Below are positions 35,353-44,513 of a stretch of DNA of 64,000 bases, piece after piece. The stretch is from JBCBGF01 sp039193455 (lineage in GTDB: Bacteria; Pseudomonadota; Alphaproteobacteria; Rhodobacterales; Rhodobacteraceae): NCBI GenBank assembly GCA_039193455.1, contig JBCCWO010000006.1, positions 62,001-126,000 on the forward strand, written 5' to 3'. Numbering within the stretch: position 1 is the first letter of the stretch; each line of letters opens with the position of its first letter. The notes beneath the pieces are model-generated. The model was not told the DNA's origin and did not search any database. It worked only from the letters and a program-made list of their open reading frames with translations. Position numbers and translations under genes: made by a program.

Positions 35353-36323
35353 GACCGTGCTGCCAGGGCTTGGCGGTACTTCTCGGCATCCCAATCCAGA
35401 AGCTCGGCCTCCGCCGCTTCGCCGATGGGCAGCGGCGGCCAATCCTCGGGGAGCCGCGCGAGCAGATCAGACAGACACCGCAGCATCGCCTTTTGCGACG
35501 GCGTGGCCCCGTTGCGCAGCGCAATGCCCACCGCTTCGACAAGCACGGCGGGCGGCGCACCGCCATGATCCGCTGGCGGCAGCGCTGGCCCGAGGAAGAC
35601 CACATGATCGGGGTAGTAGGACCCGGCGCGCGCCAGCGCGGCAGCACGCGTATCCCCCGCAATCCAGCTTTCTTCAGCCCAGTCAAACCCTTCTGGTGCA
35701 GCCACTTGGGGACGGTCGCTGTTGCCCCGGAGATCAGGCATGGCAAGACGCGTTTCGACTTCTTCCATCAGCGCCTCTGTCGCTGCAACGTCAGGGCCAC
35801 AGACGATCAAACCGTGGTTTTCGAGCACAAAAACCTGCGTTTGCGCCTCAGCACGGGCCAGGATTTCACGCGTGAGTGGCAAGCCCGGTTTCGCATAAGG
35901 AACAAAGGCTGCGGGCAGTCCGGCAAGCTTTTCTCGCGCCGCCTTGCGGCCATCGACAGACACGCCGTGTGTCAGGGTCGCGATCGAATGGGTGTGCGCG
36001 ACGACATCCCAATCGAGCGCCGCGTGAAAGGTGGTTTCAATCGAGGGGCGCAGCGTGTTTTGGGGGTCGAGGACGGTGGCTTTGCAGCTTCCATCCCCGG
36101 CGGTTTCCTGGGCCTCAGCAAGCGCGGCTGCCCGATCAACAGGGACGAATATGTCCTTTGTCTCGGCATCCGCCAATTCGGTGCCCGAGGCTTTGATCCA
36201 CATGACCCCGCCGGACTTGATCGATGTGTTCCCGCCCGGGCCTTGAACGCGCAGCGGGTCTTGGCCGAGACGGGCGGAAAGCGCGCAGAAGGCCGCAAAT
36301 TCGGTGGGTTTCGACAGGTTCAT
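35349..36323 (-). CDS. Class II aldolase/adducin-family protein (324 residues)
   Basis: Opens with FCALSARLGQDPLRVQGPGGNTSIKSGGVMWIKASGTEL, the pattern of the larger class II aldolases related to the aldolase half of bifunctional rhamnulose-phosphate aldolase/dehydrogenases. Zinc-ligand candidates are the His residues of VAHTHS and ENHGLIV. The C-terminal 120 residues are extra relative to fuculose-phosphate aldolase (about 215 residues) and no dehydrogenase domain follows. Overlaps the HAD gene upstream and the kinase downstream by four bases each. Probably cleaves or decarboxylates the kinase product. Confidence 0.85.
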   Translation of the reverse strand: MNLSKPTEFAAFCALSARLGQDPLRVQGPGGNTSIKSGGVMWIKASGTELADAETKDIFVPVDRAAALAEAQETAGDGSCKATVLDPQNTLRPSIETTFHAALDWDVVAHTHSIATLTHGVSVDGRKAAREKLAGLPAAFVPYAKPGLPLTREILARAEAQTQVFVLENHGLIVCGPDVAATEALMEEVETRLAMPDLRGNSDRPQVAAPEGFDWAEESWIAGDTRAAALARAGSYYPDHVVFLGPALPPADHGGAPPAVLVEAVGIALRNGATPSQKAMLRCLSDLLARLPEDWPPLPIGEAAEAELLDWDAEKYRQALAARS

Positions 36324-37165
36324 TCTAGCCTCGAAAGAGTAAAATCCGGGGATGGCGTGCCTTGTTCGGCGACAAGTCGGACAAGCGCCGCGTCTGGATC
36401 AGGGCCTACAAAGCGGCCGGCATGGAGGCCCCCTTCCACGAACGCGGTTGACCAGCCAGCCGCGTGGCCGCCAGCGATATCGTGTTCCAGGCTGTCACCG
36501 ACCATGAGCAGTCTTTCCGGGGCAACCCCAAGCGCAGCTTCAAGCGCACTGAACACCGGGCCATGCGGTTTGCCATAAAACCGCACCGTGCCGCCGGCCT
36601 CTGCGTAGGCGTGGGCCAAGGCGCCGGGCGAAAGGACGATCTCACCATTCGCCCGCGGCGAAGCCCGATCGGGATTGGTGCAAAGAACCGGAATGCCTTG
36701 ACTCCTCGCAATATCCAGGTCGTCCGCGAAGTCCGCGTGCTGCGCGCCATCGGGTAGCCCCATCAAGAGCACGGCCTGCGCATCCTCTGGCCGGTCTACA
36801 AAGGTGACGCCCAGCCCCTCGGCCCAGGCTGCCGCGTCACCCGGCGCGCGTTCGATCGCGAAGAGCACAGTCTCTGCCACCCGGCCCGCCGCGACATCTT
36901 GCCAGAGCGCTTCGCCCGACGTCATGACCGCGTCGAAGAGATCGGCCGCAAAGCCCATCCCCGAGATCCGATCCTGGTTCGGCGCCGCGCGTTTGCCCGA
37001 GTTTGACAGGACGGCGAGCCGGGATCCGGTGGCGCGTAGGCGTTGAAGGCAAGCGACCGCCCCTGAATAGGCGACCGTCCCATCGTGGAGGACACCCCAC
37101 TGATCGAGGACGATCGCATCGAACCGGTCTGCTACTTCGGTGAGCGTGGCGAGACGCCGCGTCAT
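36320..37165 (-). CDS. HAD-IIA (NagD-like) phosphatase
   Basis: 281 residues. HAD motif I is modified (FDAIVLDQWGVLHDGTVAYSGA, nucleophile Asp in VLDQWG), the NagD-type cap region follows, and motif III/IV are FYGKPHGPVF and RLLMVGDSLEHDIAGGHAAGW. It fits the TIGR01459 group of HAD-IIA hydrolases, which dephosphorylate small sugar phosphates. It may remove dead-end phosphates in this pathway. Start of the next gene in the operon overlaps by four bases. Confidence 0.87.
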   Translation of the reverse strand: MTRRLATLTEVADRFDAIVLDQWGVLHDGTVAYSGAVACLQRLRATGSRLAVLSNSGKRAAPNQDRISGMGFAADLFDAVMTSGEALWQDVAAGRVAETVLFAIERAPGDAAAWAEGLGVTFVDRPEDAQAVLLMGLPDGAQHADFADDLDIARSQGIPVLCTNPDRASPRANGEIVLSPGALAHAYAEAGGTVRFYGKPHGPVFSALEAALGVAPERLLMVGDSLEHDIAGGHAAGWSTAFVEGGLHAGRFVGPDPDAALVRLVAEQGTPSPDFTLSRLE

Positions 37166-37169
37166 GTCT

Positions 37170-38105
37170 TCAGCTTTCAGCCATATCCTTGGGGTGCTTC
37201 AGCCCGGCCAGATAGGTCTTCGCCTCGGCCTCTGACATCGCAGGAGCCGCTTTTGCAACGGTGCCCGCAGGCATGTCACCGAAGTAGAATTTCAAACCGG
37301 GAATGTGTTGGCGGCGCTTGCGCAACGGCATGCCTTCATAGGGAAACACGTCCGAGCGTTCGTTGGCCTCTGCGTCGTGACAGGGCAAGACGTAGTCAGC
37401 GCGCTTGTCGATCTCTTCAACCGATTTCCACCCTTCGTAGGAGTTCACAAACCGCGCGGGCACCCAATACCGCCAGCCCTCGTCCGGGTTGGGTTCCAGG
37501 TTGCGCTCAACAAAGATCGCGTCGCCAGCGACGACGATGTCGCCCATCGCGGTGGCAACGGTCACCCCCATATGGCCGACCGAATGGCCGGGCGTATGGA
37601 ACATCGTAATCCCGGGCAGCACTTCACACTCATCAGCAACCGCCTCGAACACGCAGCCGCTATAGGCGGGTTCGATCCCGAGGTAGCCGCTTTCGTAGGT
37701 GCGGTAGTAAAGCGGCAATGGATTGAACGCCATTTCGATCTCGGCCTTTGGGGCGATGTAACGGGCGTTCTTGAATTCCTTCATGTTCTGCACGTGGTCC
37801 CAGTGCAGGTGGGTAAAGACGATTGCGTCGATTTCGTCGGGGTGCACGCCAAGCTTTTGCTGAAGATGCTCGTGCACCTGAAGGCAGCCCCGCTTGTCGC
37901 ACTTGTGGTGGTACTTGGTCGCGCGCTCTTCATCGCAGAGGCCCGTGTCTATCAGGATCTTGTGCTCGCCCGTGTCTACGTAGTGGCAGTAAACTGGGTT
38001 CCAGTACTTCTTCCCCGCCGGCCCTTTCCAGAAAATATACGTCCCAAGGTCGGCCTCGAGCCATCCTGTATTGATTGGGTAGATCTTGGTTTCCTGCACG
38101 CCCAT
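37170..38105 (-). CDS. Metallo-beta-lactamase-fold hydrolase, AHL-lactonase family
   Basis: 311 residues from the ATG at 38105 (GGGGAGG upstream); a start at 38150 is less likely. The zinc motif HLHWDH lies in VFTHLHWDHVQNM, with further ligands in HTPGHSVGHMG, GDAIF and VLPCHDAEA. This is the 'N-acyl homoserine lactonase family' of MBL enzymes, many of which act on other lactones. Standing first in an operon with a phosphatase, aldolase and kinase, it more probably hydrolyses a sugar lactone than a quorum signal; this is inference. Confidence 0.87.
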   Translation of the reverse strand: MGVQETKIYPINTGWLEADLGTYIFWKGPAGKKYWNPVYCHYVDTGEHKILIDTGLCDEERATKYHHKCDKRGCLQVHEHLQQKLGVHPDEIDAIVFTHLHWDHVQNMKEFKNARYIAPKAEIEMAFNPLPLYYRTYESGYLGIEPAYSGCVFEAVADECEVLPGITMFHTPGHSVGHMGVTVATAMGDIVVAGDAIFVERNLEPNPDEGWRYWVPARFVNSYEGWKSVEEIDKRADYVLPCHDAEANERSDVFPYEGMPLRKRRQHIPGLKFYFGDMPAGTVAKAAPAMSEAEAKTYLAGLKHPKDMAES

Positions 38106-38191
38106 CGGGCCCTCCCCAGGTGGTGACTCGCGTTTTGCATACAAAAGCACTCAAATGAATGCACGCGCAAGTCCAAACCCGGAATATGGTG

Positions 38192-38848
38192 TCAGTTCGC
38201 CTCAAGCGTTCGCAGGAAACTCTCGGTCATATGCGCCCGCATACCGTCAGATGCGGTCTTTGAATCCTCGGAAAAAATTCCCGCAATCAGCTCTTCGTGG
38301 CTCTCGGCCGACGCAATAAGGTCTGCTCGGGTAGCGAATTTCTTGGCGCGGAACGGGCCCGTCCGACGCCGAAAGTCCGCGGCGATCTCGGCAATGTAGG
38401 GGTTGCCGGTTGCGCGATAGATCGCCTGGTGAAACCGTTCGTTGGCACGCATGTAGCGATGGAAATCACCGCTCTCGGCCGCGGAAACACAGCCAGCCTG
38501 CGCACGCTCAATCTCGGCCCGGCTCAAAAGCGACAGGCGCTGCGACGCGATCCGCGCGCATGTGGCTTCGATTTCATGCATTGCTTCAAATATTTGCGCC
38601 AATTCTTCGCGCGTGTACTCTGCGACGCGCACCCCGCGCTTTTCGCCCTGAACCAGGATGTCTTGCGCCGTCAGACGTGTCAGCGCCTCGCGCACTGGCG
38701 TGCGCGACACCCCGAACCGCTCGGTCAGCTTAACCTCGTCAAGCCGTTCGCCCGGCTGCAATACGCCGCTGGCAATATCTTCCATAAGAGCGGATTCAAT
38801 GCGTTGAACCGCAGTGCTTCGGCTGGTGCGTGGCGCGTGTTCGTTCAT
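38192..38848 (-). CDS. GntR-family (FadR/FCD type) transcriptional regulator
   Basis: 218 residues. The winged HTH occupies about 12-80 (IESALMEDIASGVLQPGERLDEVKLTERFGVSRTPVREALTRL) and the FCD domain follows with its metal-binding acid and His residues (FEAMHEIEATCARIA; RANERFHQAIYRATGN; SHEELIAGI). FCD regulators sense small organic acids. It sits between the kinase/aldolase operon and the divergent ABC importer and is the obvious local regulator of both. Confidence 0.9.
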   Translation of the reverse strand: MNEHAPRTSRSTAVQRIESALMEDIASGVLQPGERLDEVKLTERFGVSRTPVREALTRLTAQDILVQGEKRGVRVAEYTREELAQIFEAMHEIEATCARIASQRLSLLSRAEIERAQAGCVSAAESGDFHRYMRANERFHQAIYRATGNPYIAEIAADFRRRTGPFRAKKFATRADLIASAESHEELIAGIFSEDSKTASDGMRAHMTESFLRTLEAN

Positions 38849-38905
38849 CTATGAGATCACCCTATTACTGGGCCCATGATACACCTCGCCTCCCGAGTTT
38901 GCAAA

Positions 38906-38940
38906 TTTGGATATTTACTTTCTGTTTTGGATACAGAAAA
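38906..38940. promoter_or_regulatory. Candidate GntR operator, direct repeat
   Basis: TTTGGATA occurs at 38906-38913 and again at 38926-38933, exactly 20 bases apart (two helical turns), just upstream of the ABC operon; the second copy extends into TTTTGGATACAGAAAA, which partly resembles FCD-type GntR sites. It lies in the 120-base divergent region between the GntR gene and the importer. Confidence 0.35.
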
Positions 38941-38968
38941 CTAGATCAACGTGGAGGAGAGGGATTCG

Positions 38969-40057
38969 ATGCCCGAAATTCGGCTTGAACAGCTGGTGAA
39001 GCGTTATGGCGCCGTCGAGGTCCTTCACGGGATCGACCTTGATATGGCGGAAAATGAATTCACCGTTCTGGTCGGGCCGTCTGGCTGCGGGAAATCGACA
39101 ACGCTGCGCATGCTCGCCGGTCTTGAGTCGGTCTCGGACGGCGATATCACCATGGATGGCAAGTCGGTGAAGGATCTCGATCCTAAGGATCGCGATATCG
39201 CGATGGTGTTTCAGGACTATGCGCTCTACCCGCATATGAACGTTGCCAAAAATATGTCCTTCTCGCTCCGCCTGCAAAAGCGTCCGCAGGGAGAGATCGA
39301 CAAGAAAGTAAAAGACGTCGCGGCGATGCTGGGGCTGTCAGACTTTCTATCGCGCAAGCCGGGCGAATTGTCGGGCGGCCAACGTCAGCGGGTGGCAATG
39401 GGTCGGGCGCTTTGCCGCGATGCGGGCACGTTCCTGTTTGACGAGCCACTGTCAAACCTTGACGCCAAGCTGCGCGGCCAAATGCGCGCAGAGCTGGCGT
39501 TGATGCGCCAGAACGTCGAGAAAAACATGATCTACGTGACGCATGATCAGATCGAGGCGATGACATTGGCCGATCGGATCGTCGTGATGCATGGCGGGCA
39601 TATCCAACAACAAGGCACGCCGGCAGAGCTGTTCAAAAATCCAGTGAACCGGTTTGTCGCAGGCTTCCTTGGCTCACCGCCCATGAATTTCCTAGATGCC
39701 AGTCTGGTGGATGAAGCCGGTGCGTTGTTTGCGAGCGGCGCGGGCTTTCGCCTGCGCCTTCCCGATGATCTGGCCGCGCGGGCCAAGCGCCACGGCGGTG
39801 ACTCCGTTGTCCTGGGCGTGCGCCCGTCCGATCTGGAGTACGCGCCGGAGGCCGACGCGGAAACATCTTTTGACCTGCAAGTGGTCGTGTCCGAATACGT
39901 CGGCGCGCAATCGGTGCTGATTTGCGACTGTGGGCCCGCACGCGTGACCGTCGAGATCAAGTCCGAAACGCCAATCGCCCTAGGCGAGACATTGCGCTTC
40001 GCCGCCCGGCCAGAGGGCTTGCATCTCTTTGATCATAAGACCGAACGGGCGCTCTGA
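38969..40057 (+). CDS. Carbohydrate ABC transporter ATP-binding protein (MalK/UgpC type)
   Basis: 362 residues from the ATG at 38969 (GGAGGAGAGG upstream). Walker A GPSGCGKST, Q-loop VFQDYALYPHMNVAKNM, signature LSGGQRQRVAMGRAL, Walker B FLFDEPLSNLD and H-loop THDQ are complete, followed by a C-terminal TOBE/OB domain from about 240. It energises the importer formed with the three following genes. The operon is divergent from the GntR regulator. Confidence 0.93.
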   Translation: MPEIRLEQLVKRYGAVEVLHGIDLDMAENEFTVLVGPSGCGKSTTLRMLAGLESVSDGDITMDGKSVKDLDPKDRDIAMVFQDYALYPHMNVAKNMSFSLRLQKRPQGEIDKKVKDVAAMLGLSDFLSRKPGELSGGQRQRVAMGRALCRDAGTFLFDEPLSNLDAKLRGQMRAELALMRQNVEKNMIYVTHDQIEAMTLADRIVVMHGGHIQQQGTPAELFKNPVNRFVAGFLGSPPMNFLDASLVDEAGALFASGAGFRLRLPDDLAARAKRHGGDSVVLGVRPSDLEYAPEADAETSFDLQVVVSEYVGAQSVLICDCGPARVTVEIKSETPIALGETLRFAARPEGLHLFDHKTERAL

Positions 40058-40088
40058 CGCCCGACACATCAGCAACTGGGAGGAAACC

Positions 40089-41423
40089 ATGCTGAACCTA
40101 CTTAAGACCACGACGATGGTGGCTGGCCTTGCCGTGGCCAGCGCCGCCTTTGCCGGAGGCCACGGGGGCCCGTATGACGAATACGCTGGCACAACGCTGG
40201 TTGTGAACTTCCCCGCGCACCCGCACTACAATGCCGTGATGGAGGTGCTGCCGCAGTTCACCGAACAGACCGGCATCGAAGTTGAAGTCGATATGCTGCC
40301 GTACCTCGACATGCGCGAGCGGCAGACGCTTGAGCTGGCGCTTGACGAGGGCGCCTATGACCTGATCGCCTATGTGGTGTTCTCGAAGGCTGACTACGTC
40401 TTTGCCGATCAGCTCGACAATCTGGCGAAGTACTTCATGAACCCCAAGCTCGCCGATCCGAACTATGAAGCAGACGATCTGATCGACGGCTATGTCCAGA
40501 ACATCGGCGTGGCCGGCGGGACGAAAGGGTATCTGCCGGGACCAACCGGGTCGCTTTATGGTCTGCCCTTCGGTTCGGAAACCTCGGTCCTGTTCTACCG
40601 CGAAGACATCTTTGAAAAGCATGGCATCGCGGTACCCGAAACTTACGAGCAACTGCTCGACGCGGCCTGCACGATCCCAGAGGTTGAACCCGGCATGGGC
40701 GGCGTCGCCTCCCGCGCGGCGTCTGGCCACCAGGCAAGCCACGCTTTCCTTCTGCACCTCGCACCGCTGGGGGGCCGGGTGTTTGACGAAGCCTGGGGCC
40801 CGATCATCAATAACGCAGCAGGCGTTGAAGCCGCCGAGGCGCTTAAGCAGATCGTCGATTGCGGGCCCGAAGGGTCGTCGGCCTTTGGTCCGGCAGAGGC
40901 TGCAAACGCCTTTGCCCAAGGCCAAGCCGCGATGTTCCTTGATTCCATCGCCTTTGCGCCAACCTTCCAGGATGCAAGCCGCAGCACGGTCGTCGGCAAC
41001 GTGGGCTATGCCATGCACCCCATGGGCGTTATGCGCGCAAGTCAGACCGGCGGTTTCGGGCTGGGCATTCCCGCGAATGCCGAGAACAAGGAAGCCGCTT
41101 TCCTTCTGATGCAATGGCTCACATCGAAAGAGGGTGACCTTGCCGTGGCAATGGCCGGTGGCAACCCATCGCGTTTTTCGACCTATCAGAACGCCGATCT
41201 GAACGCGAAGTTCCCGTGGTCCGCGACCTTTGGTGAAGCGCTTGAGTTCGCCGATCCGGACTGGCGCCCGATCATCCCGGCCTGGGGCAAGATCAACGCC
41301 GACATCGGCACGACCATGAGTCAGGTCCTGACCGATGACCTCGACATTCAGGAAGCACTTGATGGGATCGCCGAACGCACCCGCGCCCTGATGGAAGAAG
41401 AGGGTTACTACATCTGGCAGTGA
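40089..41423 (+). CDS. Extracellular solute-binding protein (family 1)
   Basis: 444 residues from the ATG at 40089, with GGGAGGAAACC upstream; the signal peptide is TTTMVAGLAVASAAFAG. A periplasmic binding protein of the carbohydrate family 1: TLVVNFPAHPHYNAVMEVLPQFTEQTGIEVEVDMLPY, LYGLPFGSETSVLFYREDIFEKHGI, and FAQGQAAMFLDSIAF. The ligand is unknown but presumably the substrate handled by the neighbouring kinase and aldolase genes. Confidence 0.92.
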   Translation: MLNLLKTTTMVAGLAVASAAFAGGHGGPYDEYAGTTLVVNFPAHPHYNAVMEVLPQFTEQTGIEVEVDMLPYLDMRERQTLELALDEGAYDLIAYVVFSKADYVFADQLDNLAKYFMNPKLADPNYEADDLIDGYVQNIGVAGGTKGYLPGPTGSLYGLPFGSETSVLFYREDIFEKHGIAVPETYEQLLDAACTIPEVEPGMGGVASRAASGHQASHAFLLHLAPLGGRVFDEAWGPIINNAAGVEAAEALKQIVDCGPEGSSAFGPAEAANAFAQGQAAMFLDSIAFAPTFQDASRSTVVGNVGYAMHPMGVMRASQTGGFGLGIPANAENKEAAFLLMQWLTSKEGDLAVAMAGGNPSRFSTYQNADLNAKFPWSATFGEALEFADPDWRPIIPAWGKINADIGTTMSQVLTDDLDIQEALDGIAERTRALMEEEGYYIWQ

Positions 41424-41433
41424 TGCCGGATGC

Positions 41434-41498
41434 GATCCCGGCGCGCTGCGCTGGGATCCTCCCTGGTCTCTGGCCGCCGCTTATGGGGGCGGCCAGAG
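41434..41498 (+). terminator. Two tandem hairpins after the solute-binding protein gene
   Basis: First hairpin 41434-41458: GATCCC-G-GCGC pairs with GCGC-T-GGGATC, 11 bp including one G-U, loop of three. Second hairpin 41468-41498: CTCTGGCCGCC pairs perfectly with GGCGGCCAGAG, loop of nine. No T-run follows, so mRNA stabilisation or attenuation is likelier than full termination. Confidence 0.55.
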
Positions 41499-41528
41499 GC
41501 ACCCAAGGCGCCTAGAAGGTCGACGCAC

Positions 41529-42440
41529 GTGTCCCGCACATCTCTCAATCGTCTGACACCCTATATGTTCGTCGCGCCCGCAGGGTTGGTGATGATCCTG
41601 GCGCTGTTTTACCCCATCGCCTACATGGTCTGGGGCAGCTTCCATGACTGGGATCCGAGCCAGAGCCTGGGCGAGGCGGATTACATCGGTCTCGGCAACT
41701 ACATCAAGCTCTTGGGCGACGCGGCCTTCCACACAAGTTTCTGGATCACCCTAATTTTTGCCTTCACCGTCGTCGCGGTCGAGATGGTGCTGGGGGTTGG
41801 TCTGGCACTTCTTCTGGATCGCAACATCCGCGGAATGTCGGTGCTGCGAACGCTCTTTATCCTGCCGATGATGATCGCGCCCGTGGTCGTGGGCCTCGTC
41901 TGGCGGTACATGTTCCACGCCACCTACGGCACATTTAATCGCTTTCTGGAAAGCATCGGCCTGCCAAAGGTCGACTGGCTGGGGCAAAACCCACTGCTGA
42001 GCGTCATCATCGCCGACATCTGGCAATGGACGCCGTTCATTTTCATTCTCTCGCTCGCAGCGTTGCAATCCCTACCGCGCTCAACCCTTGAAGCGGCGCG
42101 CATCGACGGCGCCACCGCCTGGCAGCAAATCGTCCACATCAAGTTGCCGTTGATGATGCCGGTGCTGATCGTGACGATGCTGTTGCGTCTGATCGACGCC
42201 TTCAAGGTGCTTGAGGTCATCCTTGTCCTGACGGGTGGTGGACCGGGTCTGTCGACCGAGATCCTGGCCCTGCGCATTGCCCGCACGGCGCGAGAGTTTC
42301 GGGAACTGGGTGAGGCGGCGGCAATGTCGAACTACCTGCTGATGCTTCTGATGGTCCTGACGCTGGGTATGTTTGCCTTCACCCGCTGGCAAGAGGCGCG
42401 GTCGCGGCGCCTGAAATTCACCGCTGAGGAAGAGGGTTAG
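41529..42440 (+). CDS. Carbohydrate ABC transporter permease (MalF type)
   Basis: 303 residues from the GTG at 41529; a frame from 41430 would begin within the hairpins and adds Arg-rich non-family sequence. Six helices with the permease loop LEAARIDGATAWQQIVHIKLPLMMPVLI (EAA motif). It opens LTPYMFVAPAGLVMILALFYPIAYMVWGSF, typical for MalF-type partners. The next permease gene starts four bases after its stop. Confidence 0.9.
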   Translation: MSRTSLNRLTPYMFVAPAGLVMILALFYPIAYMVWGSFHDWDPSQSLGEADYIGLGNYIKLLGDAAFHTSFWITLIFAFTVVAVEMVLGVGLALLLDRNIRGMSVLRTLFILPMMIAPVVVGLVWRYMFHATYGTFNRFLESIGLPKVDWLGQNPLLSVIIADIWQWTPFIFILSLAALQSLPRSTLEAARIDGATAWQQIVHIKLPLMMPVLIVTMLLRLIDAFKVLEVILVLTGGGPGLSTEILALRIARTAREFRELGEAAAMSNYLLMLLMVLTLGMFAFTRWQEARSRRLKFTAEEEG

Positions 42441-42444
42441 GTCG

Positions 42445-43380
42445 ATGTCAGACACCAGCTACGATCGGCAGAACCCGGCCTTCTACGCACTCATCGCTGT
42501 GCTCATCTTAATGTCCGTCGGGCCGGTTCTCTTGCTGTTGACCAACTCACTCAAGCTGGACGTGGACATCACAAGCGGGGCTGGCGGGCTATTGTTTATG
42601 CCCACGATCCAGAACTACGAGACCGCCCTATGCGATATTTTGTGGTACGAGCCCGATCACCTGCGGTTTTGCCAGATCCGGTTCGGCGGCGCCTTTGTCA
42701 ACTCCATCATCATCGCGCTTATCTCGACGGCGCTGACGCTGATCTTGGGCTGCATGGCGGCCTATGCCCTGGTGCGGTTTCGGTTCCTCGGGCGCGATAG
42801 CCTGTCGTTGTCGACACTTGCGGTTCGGATGATACCGCCAGCGGTTCTTCTGGTGCCGGTGTTCGGGCTTTGGAACAACGCCTTTTGCCTCGACAACGAC
42901 TATGGGCTTGGCGAATGGATCCGCGACACCTTCGGCGGGCGCGGTGATGTGTGCCTGGCAGGCACGCATTCTGGCATCATCCTGATCTACGTGGCGATGA
43001 ACCTGCCCTTTGTGATCTGGATCCTGCAAAGCTTCATCGTTCAGGTGCCGCCTTCGCTTGAAGAGGCTGCGCGGGTGGATGGTGCGGGGCCGTTCCAGAC
43101 CTTTTTCATGGTGGTTCTCCCGCTGATCAAGCCGGGCCTTGCCGCCGCCTCGATCTTCACCTTCCGCATCGCCTGGAACGAATACCTTCTGGCCTCGGCG
43201 CTGGCGGATCGCGATACGATGACCGTTCCGATCCTGATCGTGAACAACGCGAGCGAGTTTGACGGTTTGGGCACAATCTTTGCGACCGGCATGTTGCTTG
43301 CCATTCCGCCAATCTTGTTCACCTTGTTCGCGTCACGTCAGATCATCACTGGCATGACAGCCGGAGCTGTGAAGGGCTGA
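42445..43380 (+). CDS. Carbohydrate ABC transporter permease (MalG type)
   Basis: 311 residues, six helices and the EAA loop LEEAARVDGAGPFQTFFMVVLPLIKPGL. Compared with common MalG proteins it has an added periplasmic stretch (about 55-75 with Cys residues, CDILWYEPDHLRFCQIRFGG, and again NDYGLGEWIRDTFGGRGDVCLAGTHSG). Partner of the preceding permease. Only two bases separate it from the Tm-1-like gene. Confidence 0.92.
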   Translation: MSDTSYDRQNPAFYALIAVLILMSVGPVLLLLTNSLKLDVDITSGAGGLLFMPTIQNYETALCDILWYEPDHLRFCQIRFGGAFVNSIIIALISTALTLILGCMAAYALVRFRFLGRDSLSLSTLAVRMIPPAVLLVPVFGLWNNAFCLDNDYGLGEWIRDTFGGRGDVCLAGTHSGIILIYVAMNLPFVIWILQSFIVQVPPSLEEAARVDGAGPFQTFFMVVLPLIKPGLAAASIFTFRIAWNEYLLASALADRDTMTVPILIVNNASEFDGLGTIFATGMLLAIPPILFTLFASRQIITGMTAGAVKG

Positions 43381-43382
43381 GT

Positions 43383-44513
43383 ATGCCGCGGGTCCTTTTG
43401 ATTGGGACGGTTGAAACCAAACGAGCTGAGATGGACTACCTTGCCGGGGCGCTTGGCCGACGCGGTTTTGCGATAGAGCTTGTCGACGTGTCACTAGGTG
43501 CAGGTGGGCAGGTTCTGTCATCGCCCGAAAAGCTCGCGCGGATGACCGAGCGGGCCGAAGCGGCGGCGCGCCACGTTGCAGCGCAATGCAGCAGTTGCGA
43601 GGTCGCGATGGGCCTTGGCGGCGGTACGGGGGGCGAGATCGTGCTGGGCGCACTACGCGCCCTTCCCGCGGCCTATCCGAAGGTTTTGATCACGACGCTC
43701 GCCTTCGATCCGCGGGCGGCACTGGCGGACAGCGCGATCACCCTTGTCCCGACGCTTTGCGACATCGAGGGGTTGAACCCCATGCTACGGCAGACATTTG
43801 AGAATGCTGCTGCAATGGTCGAGGGCCTAAGTAAGTCCACCAATCTGCCGCAGGAGGCACGCCCGAATATCGCGGTGACAACCCTTGGGGCAACCGGCCC
43901 CGCTGGCACTGCGATTGCCAAAGGGCTGGATGCGCGGGGAATGGATGCGACCGTGTTCCATGCCAACGGGTATGGCGGGGCGGCGTTTTCCCGTTTCGTG
44001 CAAGAGGGCGGTGCGGCCGGGGTGATCGACCTCAACGTCCACGAACTGGGGCGGCTGCGGCTTGCCGGGGCGCACGTACCGATGCCGCACCGCTTTCGCG
44101 CGGCGGACGCCCTGCCCCGCGTAGTACTGCCCGGTGCGTTGAACTTCGTAGGTCTTGGGGCGCTGGAAACGGTGCCGGAAACGTATCGCGCACGCCCGCA
44201 CTACCAGCATTCCGGACATTTTACCCATGTTGTTCTGACCGAGGCGGAGATGGTGGATCAGGCCCAAGCGCTTGCCGCGGAACTCAACCATGCGAAAGGG
44301 CCCTGCCAGATGCTGATCCCCATGGGCGGCTTCAGCCACGAAGATCGCCCGGGCGGCGCAATCGAGGCGCCAGAATTGCGCGAAACCGCAGCCCGCGTTC
44401 TGGAACGCGAGGCGCGTGCCTACGGCGTCACCCGCCTGCCCCACCACATCAATGCGGAAGAAACGGCAGCGGCCGCTGTTAACGCGCTTTTAGAAAGGAT
44501 GCCCGATGGCTGA
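43383..44513 (+). CDS. Tm-1-like ATP-binding protein (UPF0261)
   Basis: 376 residues. LLIGTVETKRAEMDYLAGAL opens the Tm-1-like N-terminal nucleotide-binding domain; GLGGGTGGEIVLGALRALP and SKVLITT-like strands follow, and the C-terminal half has VFHANGYGGAAFSRFVQEGGAAGVIDLNVHEL and IPMGGFSHEDRPGGAIEAPE. Bacterial members often lie in operons for unusual carbon sources, commonly with PEP-hydrolase-like or aldolase genes, but the reaction is not established. Overlaps the next gene by eight bases. Confidence 0.85.
   Translation: MPRVLLIGTVETKRAEMDYLAGALGRRGFAIELVDVSLGAGGQVLSSPEKLARMTERAEAAARHVAAQCSSCEVAMGLGGGTGGEIVLGALRALPAAYPKVLITTLAFDPRAALADSAITLVPTLCDIEGLNPMLRQTFENAAAMVEGLSKSTNLPQEARPNIAVTTLGATGPAGTAIAKGLDARGMDATVFHANGYGGAAFSRFVQEGGAAGVIDLNVHELGRLRLAGAHVPMPHRFRAADALPRVVLPGALNFVGLGALETVPETYRARPHYQHSGHFTHVVLTEAEMVDQAQALAAELNHAKGPCQMLIPMGGFSHEDRPGGAIEAPELRETAARVLEREARAYGVTRLPHHINAEETAAAAVNALLERMPDG

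Noticed and set aside
37170..38105. Quorum-quenching AHL lactonase
   Set aside because: The family name comes from fold similarity only; operon context with kinase and aldolases favours a sugar lactone or other ester.
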